Part shown: piece after piece, positions 53,979 through 64,000 of the stretch | Position numbering within the stretch: position 1 is the first letter of the stretch | How the letters are laid out: the number at the start of each line of letters is the position of its first letter | Assembly (NCBI GenBank): GCA_000697665.1 | Contig: KL197723.1 | Span: forward strand, 66,213-130,212 | DNA: 64,000 bases | Direction of reading: 5' to 3' | DNA from: Jaapia argillacea MUCL 33604 | Lineage: Eukaryota; Basidiomycota; Agaricomycetes; Jaapiales; Jaapiaceae | Position numbers and translations under genes: made by a program | The notes under the pieces: model-generated | Told to the model about the DNA's origin: nothing | The model's database searches: none | What the model saw: only the letters and a program-made list of their open reading frames with translations

Positions 53979-54486
53979 CTTCCGGCCTCTCTCAAGGGTG
54001 TGGAGGTATGGGTCCAGGTGGAGACGATGACAAGGTTCAGGATTCATCGATCATCAGCCCACCACTGCGTCGTCCAAATAAACAACATTTCCCAGTGTAT
54101 CCTCGTGTATTCTCAAGTTGAACACACTGGTACTATTTTCTGGTAATTCCTCGTAATCCCTGCTGCGATTTTCATCTCTGAACTTCGAAGACCCGGCCAA
54201 TGATCTCGCTCCACCTTGGCGACTGCCTGTCTTGCCAGTCGAACGTGCTTTCTGTCAGATTGCAGCTTTAGCCTCACGGCTCCTGCTATCCAGGTCGTCC
54301 GTTCATGTCCACTGCACCTATAAGTCCTAGTCGGAAGGTGAAGTCTATCCAGTCCAACGGTGAGCCTATTTAGCAGAGGTTTGCGTGTAGCACGAGAAGC
54401 ATTCCTGATTTAGGCGCGAATGAAGGTATGCGAATCGACCATCCCGCCAACCTCTAACGTACCACAACACAAGGAAATGTGCAACT
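53979..54486. other. Spacer between tandem F-box copies 7 and 8
   Basis: 508 bp. The promoter-side sequence of unit 2 (matched near 52100-52480) is followed by the 3' flank of unit 3. No gene. Confidence 0.55.
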
Positions 54487-55477
54487 CTAAATATACTGGT
54501 CCCATCGGTCAACCCTCCAGAGAGCCATATCCCAAACCGTTTCCACTGCCGATGATACCTGCTCCGTCCACAAATGGCGAACAGCATCCACCTGATAAGA
54601 CTCACTCTGCATGTTCCAAGGAACGATGGACATTGACATCTGTTCATCCGCGTGGGTCCTAGCAAATACCACCAGCTCCTCGAACTTCCTCCGTGCGAGT
54701 CCCACATCACCTGAGTGGATGAGTAACCAGTGAGACCAGTTGATCATCAAGACGAGGAGTTTCATTGTAGGCGGCTTCGTCGACACTGCGAGTTTCCTCA
54801 GCTTTGTGAACACCAATGCCTCCCAATACTCAGAAACCATTTCCTCCAGATCGAGCGTCAACTCCTTACTCGAAGGGGTGATAGCGAGGTGTGTGAGGAT
54901 ACAACGATGATCAATGATGTCCATCAGGGTTGCACCTCCTGTTGCAGTGGTCGAGGAGGATAAAAACACCTGCAGATGCGTGATATTTTCGGCTAGGAAT
55001 TCAGATGACTCCAAATCTGAGCTTGGTCTGATGTATTGGCCGAGGTCGAAAAAGGTTAGAGAGTGACAATGGTCAAGGTTTGACAATTCCCATGGTGAGT
55101 GAGATTCGGAACCGCAATCGATGGCTGCTAGTGAAGAAGAGTCACGAAATGCGATGTGGGTGATGTTTTGGAGATCTGGGTGGTGGAGGAAATTACAGGC
55201 TGGGATTGGAACTTGGTCGTCAGCGTGGCCTCGATGTCGTGCGGGCCCGGGATCGAACCAGACATTATGGACGAGGGAGGGGTGGGGGAAGAAGTGACGG
55301 TTCAGCAGGTCGTATTTTGCCCTTGAGATAAAGACGGTGTGGAATACGTGAGGCAGAGCGAAGTTGCGAAATTCTTTGCACGAGAGATGCGGAGAGGCTG
55401 AACTTGTGGGAGATGGAGAAACCCCATTCGAAGATCTGGAAGACGATCTTGACTGGAAGCTCGACGTGCACCGACAT
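54487..55477 (-). pseudogene. F-box-like gene, array copy 8, broken by a 2-nt deletion
   Basis: Same layout as copies 6 and 7: the start MSVHVELPVKIVFQIFEWGF (ATG 55475-55477) and SISHKFSLSASLV, then the sibling sequence CKEFRNFALPHVFHTVF. Between them two bases present in copies 6 and 7 (TT of the Val-Cys codons, near 55380) are missing. The frame therefore shifts inside the F-box-like block and stops soon after. Downstream of that point the original frame stays open to the end (FLAENITHLQVFLSSST; LLVLMINWSHW; LWTEQVSSAVETVWDMALWR; stop at 54487). A single break in an otherwise clean frame suggests recent loss, or an assembly error. Confidence 0.8.
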
Positions 55478-56019
55478 CTTCGTCGTGATGTCTCTAAAGA
55501 GTGTGTAGGTATCTGGGTCCTGGAGGTCTACGTATTATAGGGCTCGCGTTGATGAGGGGCAACGCAAACGAAGACAACTTGAAGGTGTAGCCTTGAAGCA
55601 GTCCGGGCCGTTGCCGCCTCTGTATTTGGAATTTGGAGTTGTTGTGTTTTGGTGGCTGACTGATCCCTTGTTTGCCAACAGCCGTAAATCCTCGAAGGTG
55701 AAAGACATCGACAGAGGACGCGTAGAACGACCGATTCTTGAGGTCACTACGGACTCGGATTACGCCCAGTGTGAACCATTCCTCGCTTGCTACGATTACG
55801 ACTCCCAGGTATGTACAACTTTCATCGTTTCTCAATTTCGGGATGGTCCAAGTGAAATTGTGTGGTGGATTGTCATCGGAAACGGAGAGTATCTCGTGTC
55901 TTGTGGGTTGCGAGACTTGCGCAAAATATGCTTCTGTGCTTTATGCGCTATCACTTTCCCCCTACGACCCAGTCTCATGGTTCCCGTCACTGATGAATTC
56001 TCGTCGCAGATGCCGTCCC
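55478..56019. other. Divergent flank between F-box copy 8 and the PPR-type gene
   Basis: 542 bp. An open plus-strand stretch reaches the gene on its right in another frame, and a possible upstream non-coding exon with gtatgt donor near 55809 and tcgcag acceptor before 56010 is conceivable. No separate gene recognised. Confidence 0.45.
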
Positions 56020-58827
56020 ATGCAAAACATCCTTCGCACTCTGCGTCCAGGACACCTCCGCACCAATCATGTCCTCGCCTTCCGCCATTATCCTCTCACG
56101 CCTAACGTCCCACCTCTCCCCCTCCCTCCCAGCACCCTCCCTCCCCGCTTCCTATCCTTCTCATTTACACCATCCTATCCAACTCCAAAGCATCCTACAC
56201 CAGCCTCCCGTCATGTATACTCAATAGTCAAAGCATACGCCGCCTCGACCAAATCCCCCCTCTGGTGTCTCGTCCTCTCCATTTTCCAAACTCCATGTCT
56301 TTACCTACACCCGAACGGGGTTCGTGATGATAACAAAGCACTTTTCGAAGCGTTGAAGGAGTATGGCGTGAGTGAAGAGGAGTGGTTTAAATGGAGGGAG
56401 GTTGTTCAAGCGAAGGATTTGGAAGAGGCGAAGGATGTTCTAGAACGAATGGGATATGATCTCATGCCCAACTCTACCTCTTCGCCCAACACGACGCAAG
56501 ACCCTCCCATCCCCCCATGGCTCTTCATCTACATCCTCTCCACCAAACCCCTCACACCACCCCAATCCCTCTCAGCCAGCTCCCTAGCCCTCACCCTTCC
56601 CTCCTCCCCTCTCTACCTCCCACTTCTCTCAATAACCGCCTACCACCTCTCTACACACGCCCAACACCCACCCCTCTTCTCCCTCCTACCCAACTTCCTC
56701 AAAGCACTCGACACACCACCCAACATCCCCCACTCAACACTCCATTTCAACCTCCTCGTCCGGTCCCTCACTTACCTCCCTTCGTCACCTACGAAAGATA
56801 ACCTCATCCATCGGATGATATCTAAAGACGTGAGGGGGAAACTACAAGTGGGGTTATATGCTCGGACGGTGTCGGACATCCTCGCCGACCCCCAAATCTC
56901 GAAACATTTGGCACGAGCGGTGAAGAACCAAGTGGAGAGACAAAGGCTCGAGCTAGGGATTGTACATCTCGAGAAATTCTTACAGATTTCTGCGCGACAT
57001 GGAGACTTACCCGGGGCTGGGTACTGGTTAGATTTCATACGCAAACGCGCTATAGAGAAAGGCTACGAACTAATCCCATACGGTTCCGTTGGGATGTTAG
57101 GATGGAGAATGGGAGGTCGGAAAGAAAGTTTCGGGAGGTATAACACTTTATATTTATCGGCGTTTAGGAGGGAACCTGCAAAGGCTTTTGCATACCTTAA
57201 CCGAATTGCAGTCTTGGAGCAAGCAAAGTCGAAAGTCAAACAAGATGTTGGTGGTGGTGGAGGTGGGTATCCGAGGACGAGAGAGTCGTTGGACCCTGTG
57301 TATAGGAAAGCGGATATTGATATTGCTGATTGGACGACTACGTTACATTTGGCTTTCAAACATCCCGAGGCGTCGTTGCCTGCTCTTCTCAAACTCCTCA
57401 AAGCTCTCGAATCCACCACTCCCTCCCCTTCCTCCTCCCCCTCCCCCTCCACCACATCCGAAACAGAGCCTCCAAACGCCCCACCCCACCCGAGTTTGCA
57501 ACCCACTTTGGTTACCTACACAGCAGTCATCGACGGGTTGTTGAAGAAGGGTGAATGGGAGAGTGCGTTGGTGATGTGGAGGGATGTTTATGCTAGGTGT
57601 AGGGGGTGTGGTGGGGATAGGACAGGTCCGGCGGTTTTTAAGTTGGATAAGGAGGCGTTGTCTGTTGGGGTATCGGTGTTGACTGCTTGTGGTCGCCCGG
57701 TGGAAGGGTTTATGCTGCTGGAGCGACACGCTATCAAGCCTTCCTCCTCGCCACCTTCGCCTTCTCCCCCTCGATCGCCACCTTCGTCTTCTTTCCCTCA
57801 AATCGCTTTGGATATCAAAGCGCTCAATGCATACGCCGCCTCTCTAAACCTAATCGACAGACCCGATATCGTGTTTTCACTTTGGGACAACATGTCCAAG
57901 CTCTACGCTTTGGAACCAGACGTTATAACGTTGAATATCCTGCTTAAAAGTGGGATAAGAGCGGCGAAGTTGGATCAGAGTTTGTTGGGTGTTATGGCGC
58001 AGATGAGGTTGGGTAATCCATTTCAACGGATTCCCGTTGCTGGGGTTAGTGGAGGGGTTAGGATGGATAGGGAGGGAGTTGTTGATGCTTTGGTGGACAT
58101 GTTGGGTGCGGATGCCGAGGAAGGGGATGGCGCGGGAGGGGAGAGAGGGAGAGGAGGGGGGAGGTTTGGGAAAATGAAGGTTACGGGTGTTTGGAGGGGC
58201 GAACCTGCTTGGAAAGTCGTCCGTCAGATCTTCAGACAAGTCATACTTGGGAACCATCCGGAATTGTTGGGTGTGGAATCTCCTGCGAAGGCGCTTAGGA
58301 CTTCGAGAGATTCGCCGGGGGTGAGTCCGGTGAAGGATTTGGCGAATAGTTTGTTGGTTGGTCATCGATCGAGGAGTGTTCTTGGTGGTCGGGATACTGG
58401 TGGGATTGAGGAAGAGAGTGTAGGGGGTACTACTATGATACAACCCGATACCTCCCCCAAAGCACTTGCACTCCAAGGCCTCTACCCACCTCATCCGTAC
58501 CCCTCAATAATCCCCACCACCCTCTCCTTCCGCCGCTACATCCTTCTCCTCGGTCTCCACTCCCTCTCATCCGAGATCCCAACCACCTTAGCATGGATGC
58601 GCGCCCTAAACGTTTTACCAGATAAGAAGACTTTGGCTTTGGCGTTGGCGTTTTGGGGAGAGGTTAGTATTAGGGCTCCGCTTTTGGATAGGTGGAGGGG
58701 GAGGGAGGAGTATGAGGGATTGGTTAGGTGGGTTGGGGAGTGGGTTGGGAGGGGGGCGTTACCTGGGGAAGGGGATGTTGGGGAGGCGCTTTTGGTTATT
58801 AAGAGGAATAGGGAGGGGGAGTTTTAG
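56020..58827 (+). CDS. Large PPR-type protein, probably mitochondrial
   Basis: Single long exon, 935 residues from ATG 56020 (MQNILRTLRPGHLRTNHVLA, an Arg-rich amphipathic presequence without acidic residues). Seen: helical region EALKEYGVSEEEWFKWREVV, RQRLELGIVHLEKFLQISAR and HGDLPGAGYWLDFIRKRAIE; PPR-like units TLVTYTAVIDGLLKKGEWES then ALVMWRDVYARC (near 57500-57600); and DVITLNILLKSGIRAAKLDQ (near 57920). Low-complexity Pro/Ser runs (57420-57490, 57735-57790) interrupt the repeats. Likely an organellar RNA-processing or translation factor; the target is unknown. The frame upstream of 56020 is open and extends to 55738, but there is no ATG before 56020 with a better leader. Confidence 0.78.
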   Translation: MQNILRTLRPGHLRTNHVLAFRHYPLTPNVPPLPLPPSTLPPRFLSFSFTPSYPTPKHPTPASRHVYSIVKAYAASTKSPLWCLVLSIFQTPCLYLHPNGVRDDNKALFEALKEYGVSEEEWFKWREVVQAKDLEEAKDVLERMGYDLMPNSTSSPNTTQDPPIPPWLFIYILSTKPLTPPQSLSASSLALTLPSSPLYLPLLSITAYHLSTHAQHPPLFSLLPNFLKALDTPPNIPHSTLHFNLLVRSLTYLPSSPTKDNLIHRMISKDVRGKLQVGLYARTVSDILADPQISKHLARAVKNQVERQRLELGIVHLEKFLQISARHGDLPGAGYWLDFIRKRAIEKGYELIPYGSVGMLGWRMGGRKESFGRYNTLYLSAFRREPAKAFAYLNRIAVLEQAKSKVKQDVGGGGGGYPRTRESLDPVYRKADIDIADWTTTLHLAFKHPEASLPALLKLLKALESTTPSPSSSPSPSTTSETEPPNAPPHPSLQPTLVTYTAVIDGLLKKGEWESALVMWRDVYARCRGCGGDRTGPAVFKLDKEALSVGVSVLTACGRPVEGFMLLERHAIKPSSSPPSPSPPRSPPSSSFPQIALDIKALNAYAASLNLIDRPDIVFSLWDNMSKLYALEPDVITLNILLKSGIRAAKLDQSLLGVMAQMRLGNPFQRIPVAGVSGGVRMDREGVVDALVDMLGADAEEGDGAGGERGRGGGRFGKMKVTGVWRGEPAWKVVRQIFRQVILGNHPELLGVESPAKALRTSRDSPGVSPVKDLANSLLVGHRSRSVLGGRDTGGIEEESVGGTTMIQPDTSPKALALQGLYPPHPYPSIIPTTLSFRRYILLLGLHSLSSEIPTTLAWMRALNVLPDKKTLALALAFWGEVSIRAPLLDRWRGREEYEGLVRWVGEWVGRGALPGEGDVGEALLVIKRNREGEF

Positions 58828-59234
58828 ATGGGTTGTACATCTTTTATCATTAATGTTATTCGTCGGACTCGGGCTCGAGCTGAGAAAAGTTCGGTACTAA
58901 AGGGTTCGGGTTCCTTCTGTCAAGCACGGTCGTTGTAATCGAGGTATCTTTGCCTCTTCCTCCGGTACACCGCGAAAAACTGATGAGAGAAATCAGCGGT
59001 TCATTCGAGCTTTCGTTTGACCTTTCGGATGAATCTCGTTATGTTTCTCTGCAGCCATATGTTTTTTCGGGAGATCTGGGATAGGAATGTCGATCTAAAC
59101 TCCGATCAAATATATCGACGAGTCACTTGCAGAGCGCTGCACTGTGCACGGAACATCGAGGTCCTCGTACAAATCGTAACTACTGCTTGGTTTTATATTC
59201 AACGCTTCACGTTTACCGACTGGACCAAGCAATC
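58828..59234. other. Gap between PPR-type gene and eIF2 gamma
   Basis: 407 bp: 3' flank of one plus-strand gene and promoter of the next. No coding signal. Confidence 0.5.
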
Positions 59235-61018
59235 ATGGCGAAGGATGACATTATCGACGATCATCACGAATCGGACTCGGAAGGCGAGGAAGAGGAGGTT
59301 GTCGAAATCCCAAAGGTCGAAGTTGACCCCACAAAATTGACGCCCCTCACACCAGAGGTTATCTCAAAGCAGGTATGCATCCAGAAGAATTTCTCATCGC
59401 TTCACCAGCTAACCGATGAGTTTAAAAGGCTACCATCAATTTAGGTGCACATTGCGATGGGCGGTTACACTTTGGGGCTGAATTCTGACGCTTGTGGAAC
59501 GGCCAGGTACAATCGGACACGTAGCTCACGGAAAGTCGACGGTGGTGAAAGCGATATCGGGTGTGCAAACTGTCCGATTTAAGAATGAGCTCGTCCGCAA
59601 TATCACGATCAAGCTTGGCTATGCCAATGCAAAAGTCAGTGTTCTCTTCTTCCGGGATGATTCCACTCACTCTGATCTGATCTCTCGTTCCACTTGACGC
59701 AGATTTACAAGTGTGAAAACCCAGCTTGCCCGAGACCAGGCTGCTATCGTTCCTACCGATCCGACAAAGAAGACAATCCACCTTGCGAGAGACCGGGATG
59801 TGGCCATCGAATGAAACTTGTCAGACACGTCTCGTTCGTCGATTGTCCCGGTCACGACATTCTCATGGCTACCATGTTGAACGGTGCCGCCGTCATGGAC
59901 GCTGCATTATTGTTGATCGCCGGAAACGAGACTTGCCCACAACCCCAAACATCCGAACATCTTGCTGCTGTTGAAATCATGAAGTTGGAACACATCATCA
60001 TTCTCCAAAACAAGGTCGATCTGATCAAGGAGGCGCAGGCCTTGGAGCACCAGAAGAGTATCACTGCTTTCGTGAAAGGTATGTATTCTCTCATCTAACT
60101 ACCTTCCCTTACTTGACGTTGCTATGAAATTAGGCACCGTCGCAGAATCATCTCCCATTGTACCGATTTCAGCCCAGCTGAAATACAACATCGATGCCGT
60201 CAACGAGTACATTGTCAAACGCATCCCTATACCCGTTCGTGACTTCACCTCAGAACCCCGACTCATCGTTATCCGATCCTTCGATGTCAACAAGCCGGGT
60301 GCGGAAGTTGATGACCTCAAAGGTGGTGTAGCTGGTGGTTCAATCTTGACGGGGCTCCTCAAGCTAGGTCAAGAAATCGAAATTCGTCCCGGTATCGTGA
60401 CGAAAGATAGCTCTGGGAGAAATCGCTGCAGACCTATCTTTAGCAGGATAGTGTCCCTGCACGCGGAGAATAACCACCTGCAGTTCGCTGTGCCTGGTGG
60501 TCTGATCGGTGTCGGGACGAGAATTGATCCCACCTTGTGCAGAGCGGATCGCCTGGTTGGACAGGTATTGGGTGCTGTCGGGAAGTTACCTCAGATCTAC
60601 TCTGGTTCGTACTTCGTTTGATTGCTGTTTCCCCGGTCTCACTCATCATCGTTTAGAACTTGAAATCAACCTCTTCTTGCTCCGACGACTTTTGGGTGTC
60701 AAGACTGAGGACAAGAAACAAACCAAGGTGTCCAAGCTCGTAAAGAACGAGCTTTTATTAATCAACATTGGATCTACTTCCACTGGCGGACGAGTTCTAA
60801 GCGTCAAGGCGGATCTCGCTAAAATTCAATTGACATCGCCGGCGTGCACGGAGATCGGAGAGAAAGTCGCTTTGTCGCGTCGTATTGAGAAGCATTGGCG
60901 GCTAGTTGGTGGGTAACGCTCCATATCTCTACCGTCTACCTCCTGATCGAAATTTCATGGATGCTTGTTTGTAGGTTGGGGAAGTGTCCAACGCGGTACC
61001 GTCCTGGAGGTTGACTAA
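59235..61018 (+). CDS. GCD11: Translation initiation factor eIF2 subunit gamma
   Basis: GTPase core of the eIF2 complex that carries initiator Met-tRNA to the 40S ribosome. Start [20 protein letters not shown] (ATG 59235-59237), with the acidic N-terminal tail typical of fungi. Seen: G1 [34 protein letters not shown] (switch I), the Cys knuckle [17 protein letters not shown]...[12 protein letters not shown]3 [18 protein letters not shown]4 [62 protein letters not shown], then domain II/III strands and the end [16 protein letters not shown]. Six short introns; the second removes 59443-59506 to give [13 protein letters not shown]. Complete and uninterrupted. Confidence 0.96.
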
Positions 61019-61350
61019 ACAATGGACGGAGACGTCATCTTGTATCGCATAGATCTTCCACTGCAGTAGGAAGTTGTCTTGTAGCGTATCAGATTCCTGT
61101 AACGATTCGACCCATGAGCATGCGCGATCAGCATTCGATTACTCTCGTCGAGCAAGAGACTTGTTAAAGTCAGCACACAGCGCAATGCTGAAGTGCGAAT
61201 CCCTCCAGTATTTCGTCTGTCATCGTGAATGTGTGATTGGGCAACATCAATATGTAAAGAACAACGTGAAGGTCTATATCGTAAGAGCCCGACTGGAAAA
61301 ATGCAAGTGGTAAGTAACAAATGTGATAACAAACGAGCATTGGCGGTAGG
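61019..61350. other. Convergent 3' gap between eIF2 gamma and RasGEF gene
   Basis: 332 bp between two convergent stop codons. Nothing else seen. Confidence 0.55.
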
Positions 61351-64000
61351 TCACGTCGCAGAAGTGCCTAGCGCTCGCTGGAGGGTGTCAGAGTCCAAGG
61401 CGCGCAGTCTGAGGCATCGCTGGAAGATCTTCTTGTCGATGGGATACTGAACACGGCTGGCAAGGTGTTGTCCAGCTACGAGTGACTTGATGACACCAGC
61501 TATGAGACGTTGCTTGTGAACATTGATCAAAGGTTCAAGTTGCATTGAGGGAGGAAGGGGAGCCAGAGCGGAGAACACTTCCGGATGTGCAGGGGCTTCA
61601 AAATTACCACTAATGGGATCAGCTCCGACAGCCTCATTTGGGGACGAGGGGTCGATGAGGTCAGGCAGCTTATTATACCGGCTCATTTGAGATAGGTATA
61701 TGCCTAGCCAACGTGAGATGAGGTTGATTCTATGATAAATGGACAACTCACCGAGGAAGGGGACACAAGCTGGAGGTGGCTGAGGTTTTGCAGGGAACTG
61801 GCTATCGGAAAGATTTCCACTCATCGAAAGGTCCGTTGAAGTGGTAGCCATCGTAGGTTTCGCTTCTCCCATAGCCGCCACGGCCAAACGCATGTATTTG
61901 AAATCGTCCTGACTTGTTGTGAAAACCTTGAAATCTTGGAACATGCGCTGTTCAAAGACGCCGATTCTTCCCCATGACCGACCCATTGCTTTGGTGACCC
62001 AGCTGCTTTGTAACCCGGCAATAATCGCTGCGAGAGTGCTGAAGCTGTTCAAACAATAGGCTTTCTGCGAAGACAGTGAGCAAAAGCGCGAGGATAATTC
62101 AGTAGCGAACTCACGTATGCAATGCGGATGAACTTGGCTACGATGTGGGGTCGGTCATGAGGATGAGCGACGACCACTTCTGACAAGACAAAGTTGGCCA
62201 ACAGATTGAAACGCCCTCGAGCAGCTACGACAGCACTGGTCTTCGGGCCGCCCCGAGATTCAGCTTTCCACCTTGCTCTGTCTTTAAGGAACTGGCTCCA
62301 ATCCAAAACATTGGCTTCTTCTGGGCAGCCCGCCCAATCATCAGAAACGAGTTCTTCAGTTTTTATCGCCAAGAATAACTCTCGATCGATTAGAGCAAAG
62401 TGTTGCGCAAGAGTCTCCGCTCGGCAAGCAAATATGAAGGAGCGACGGACACGAGGCAGTGGTACAGAGGCGAATCGACCTGATGGGGAGGTGACCGAAA
62501 GATTATTGGCAGGTCCTCGGCTAGGCGGGGGCCCTGATGATGTTGAGGGTCGTGAAGATACTCTACTCTGTAATATCTCCAGGGGCACAGCGTCTTCGAC
62601 AGCAGGCTTACCTTCAGGTAACGGTCCGGGGCTGGGAATAACATGCGTCACCTGATTCGCCACTGGGGTGACAGCGTCAGAAACAATAGGCACTGCACCG
62701 TCAACACGGCGAACAGAGATCGGAGAGCTCCGTCCAGAGAGTGGAACCACAGAAACAGTCACTTCCTCGGTTCGAGAGGTCCATCGTGAGAGTGGTGGCT
62801 CACTGGAGCCATTCGGCCGAACTGCATCATGGGGAGCTTCGTCGGACTCGCTATCGGAAGATGGGAATCGGGGTTGCTCGGCACCATAATCACCAGCTGC
62901 CAAACGTTCTCGAATGGTCTGAACCCATCCATCGACTTTCGTTTGCTTCAGTCGCTGTTGATTGTGATTTATCTGTCCTTCCAGTCGACGAAGGGCTGCA
63001 TCAACATCTCCTTCCTCATCGTCATCACTCAAAGAGTCTACCAAGGCGTTGACTTGCCATTGGTGGATACCAGCTCCAAGAGTAACCTCCTGTGATGATG
63101 TGGAAGCGACCGAGCTTGATTGGCCTGACGCCATTGACGAGTGGGACCTAATCCCCATTGATGAAACACTGTCCGAGCGTCGAACGAACTCGAAGTCACG
63201 CCGCAAGGGAAGTCGTCTAGGGACCTTTCGAAGCCCTGGGGGTGCGGGAGGAGCATCGTGTTCATCCCCAGATGACATGTCTGATAAATCCAGGTCATCG
63301 ATTGAGACGACATCCACTTGCCAAGATCGTCGAGCTGGTGCGGGCGGACCATGGCTCTCTCTTGATTGCGCAGAATCGTAAGTCACGGCAGACGCTCTGA
63401 GCATGGCATTGGTTCTTGGATAGAACTCCGCCTGGTCTAGTGCAGGATGATCCGCAACTTCGCCAGGCGCTACGTTCTCTTCAATGGTCTCATCCGTTGG
63501 AATCAGTCGTCCGAGTTCATCAACATCACCAAGGTCTCCGGCTACCGGCCCTGAGGGTGTGTCAAAATAGTCAGGTGGTTGTGTCCCGTTGACCTCGTGA
63601 GGTGGCGCGGGAAGAGATGGGGTCGGTGATTGATTTGATGGTGGAGGCGGGGTCTGTTGCTCGATCATCTTCAAATATTGCTCAACTCCACCTCGAACGG
63701 TGAGGAGATCGCCAGTGGCATTGAGCTCGACGTCAAATGCGGATACATCGATGTTGTCCAGCTGAGAAGGAGGAGGCGTGGGGCTATGGTTGAGCACTCG
63801 TCTCCACCGTCCAAGACGACCTATTGTTTTGACTAACACGCGTGAAAGAGTGCTCGAATGGACCGGAAGGGTGGCTGGAGTCTGTATGAATGGAGTATCG
63901 ACCAAGACGCTAGGAGCACCGTGCTGGAGAATGGTTAGTGGCAGGGGTTGTTGGAGGACAGCATGAACCGCAGAAGGCACACGTGTTGGAGGGGAACCGG
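61351..64000 (-). CDS. RasGEF-domain guanine nucleotide exchange factor, 5' part beyond window
   Basis: Activates a Ras-like GTPase by GDP release; Cdc25/Bud5/Lte1-type proteins are the fungal relatives and I cannot choose among them. The frame is open to the window edge without a convincing ATG, so the N terminus (often with a RasGEF_N module) is outside. Seen: a long Ser/Pro/acidic disordered part (63900-62950), a coiled stretch DAALRRLEGQINHNQQRLKQ with KVDGWVQTIRERLAAGDY (near 62990-62890), another disordered stretch, then the catalytic RasGEF: AETLAQHFALIDRELFLAIK (near 62410), FNLLANFVLSEVVVAHPHDR, KFIRIAYKAYCLNSFSTLAA, IIAGLQSSWVTKAMGRSW, FLGELSIYHRINLISRWLGI and the final helix. Two or three short introns (for example about 62050-62110). 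Stop at 61351-61353. Confidence 0.85.

Larger units (their letters stand above)
50960..55500. repeat. Three-unit tandem array of F-box genes with shared flanks
   Basis: Units: about 50960-52480, 52670-54360 and 54380-55500. Flank landmarks: AACGCTGGCTGTAC (50968, 52681), ATATACTGGTCCCATCG (51036, 52978, 54492), GAACTTCGAAGACCCGGCC (52230, 54180) and TTCCTGATTTAGGCG (52866, 54402). Units 2 and 3 share 3' flank sequence that unit 1 lacks, suggesting that unit 1 lost it or that 2 and 3 split later. Confidence 0.85.

Noticed and set aside
55738-56019. Upstream extension of the PPR-type gene frame
   Set aside because: It opens at a TTG and carries no ATG before 56020. The 56020 start gives a mitochondrial-type leader.
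1-64000. tRNA, rRNA, CRISPR arrays, LTR elements
   Set aside because: Reading for tRNA B-box contexts, regular spaced repeats and reverse-transcriptase or integrase motifs gave no convincing hit anywhere in the window.

Overview
The window is nuclear DNA of a filamentous fungus, most likely a mushroom-forming basidiomycete (Agaricomycetes). The evidence is gene density of about one gene per 2.4 kb, many short introns (mostly 50-65 nt, GT..AG), divergent and convergent neighbours without operons, and fungal families such as a DUF6533-type seven-helix protein, a DUF7598-like membrane protein, an Ish1-repeat protein and an RNAi-type RNA-dependent RNA polymerase. I found no tRNA, rRNA or CRISPR array. 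The species cannot be named from the sequence.

Left part (1-28 kb) is mostly single-copy housekeeping. In order: the 3' part of a Munc13/MUN-type exocytosis protein (ync13-like, minus), the ER Hsp70 nucleotide-exchange chaperone LHS1 ending in HDEL (minus), an uncertain small gene, a DUF7598-like membrane protein (plus), an RNA-dependent RNA polymerase with a short N terminus (plus), an Ish1 stress protein with seven Ish1 motifs (minus), a small hypothetical protein (plus), an exon-rich amino-acid/GABA-type permease with a 6-nt micro-exon (plus), a mitochondrial PPR protein (minus) and a DUF6533 seven-helix protein (minus).

Middle and right-middle part (30-55.5 kb) is a family expansion. Eight intronless F-box-like genes of 334-385 residues lie on both strands: two in a tandem pair at 30.2-33.2 kb, two on the plus strand at 36.8-40.1 kb, one at 45.2 kb, and a three-copy tandem at 51.0-55.5 kb whose last copy is broken by a 2-nt deletion. 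They share an N-terminal F-box-like block, an internal DW..W block and a C-terminal W...SG.ETVWDRA block. A 688-bp non-autonomous DNA transposon (23-bp terminal inverted repeats, TA target duplication) ends 29 bp before the start codon of one of them. The first tandem duplication also copied the last exon of the neighbouring Lys/Pro-rich gene. Ordinary genes interspersed here are that Lys/Pro-rich nuclear-type protein, an SR splicing factor, a RING-CH (MARCH-type) E3 ligase, a secreted or membrane-anchored glycoprotein and a PDAP1-type phosphoprotein.

Right end (56-64 kb) returns to conserved genes: a PPR-type mitochondrial protein (plus), translation initiation factor eIF2 gamma (plus) and a RasGEF-domain protein that runs off the right edge (minus). 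Exon joins were made by eye from splice sites and protein continuity. Internal boundaries are therefore less certain than gene extents.
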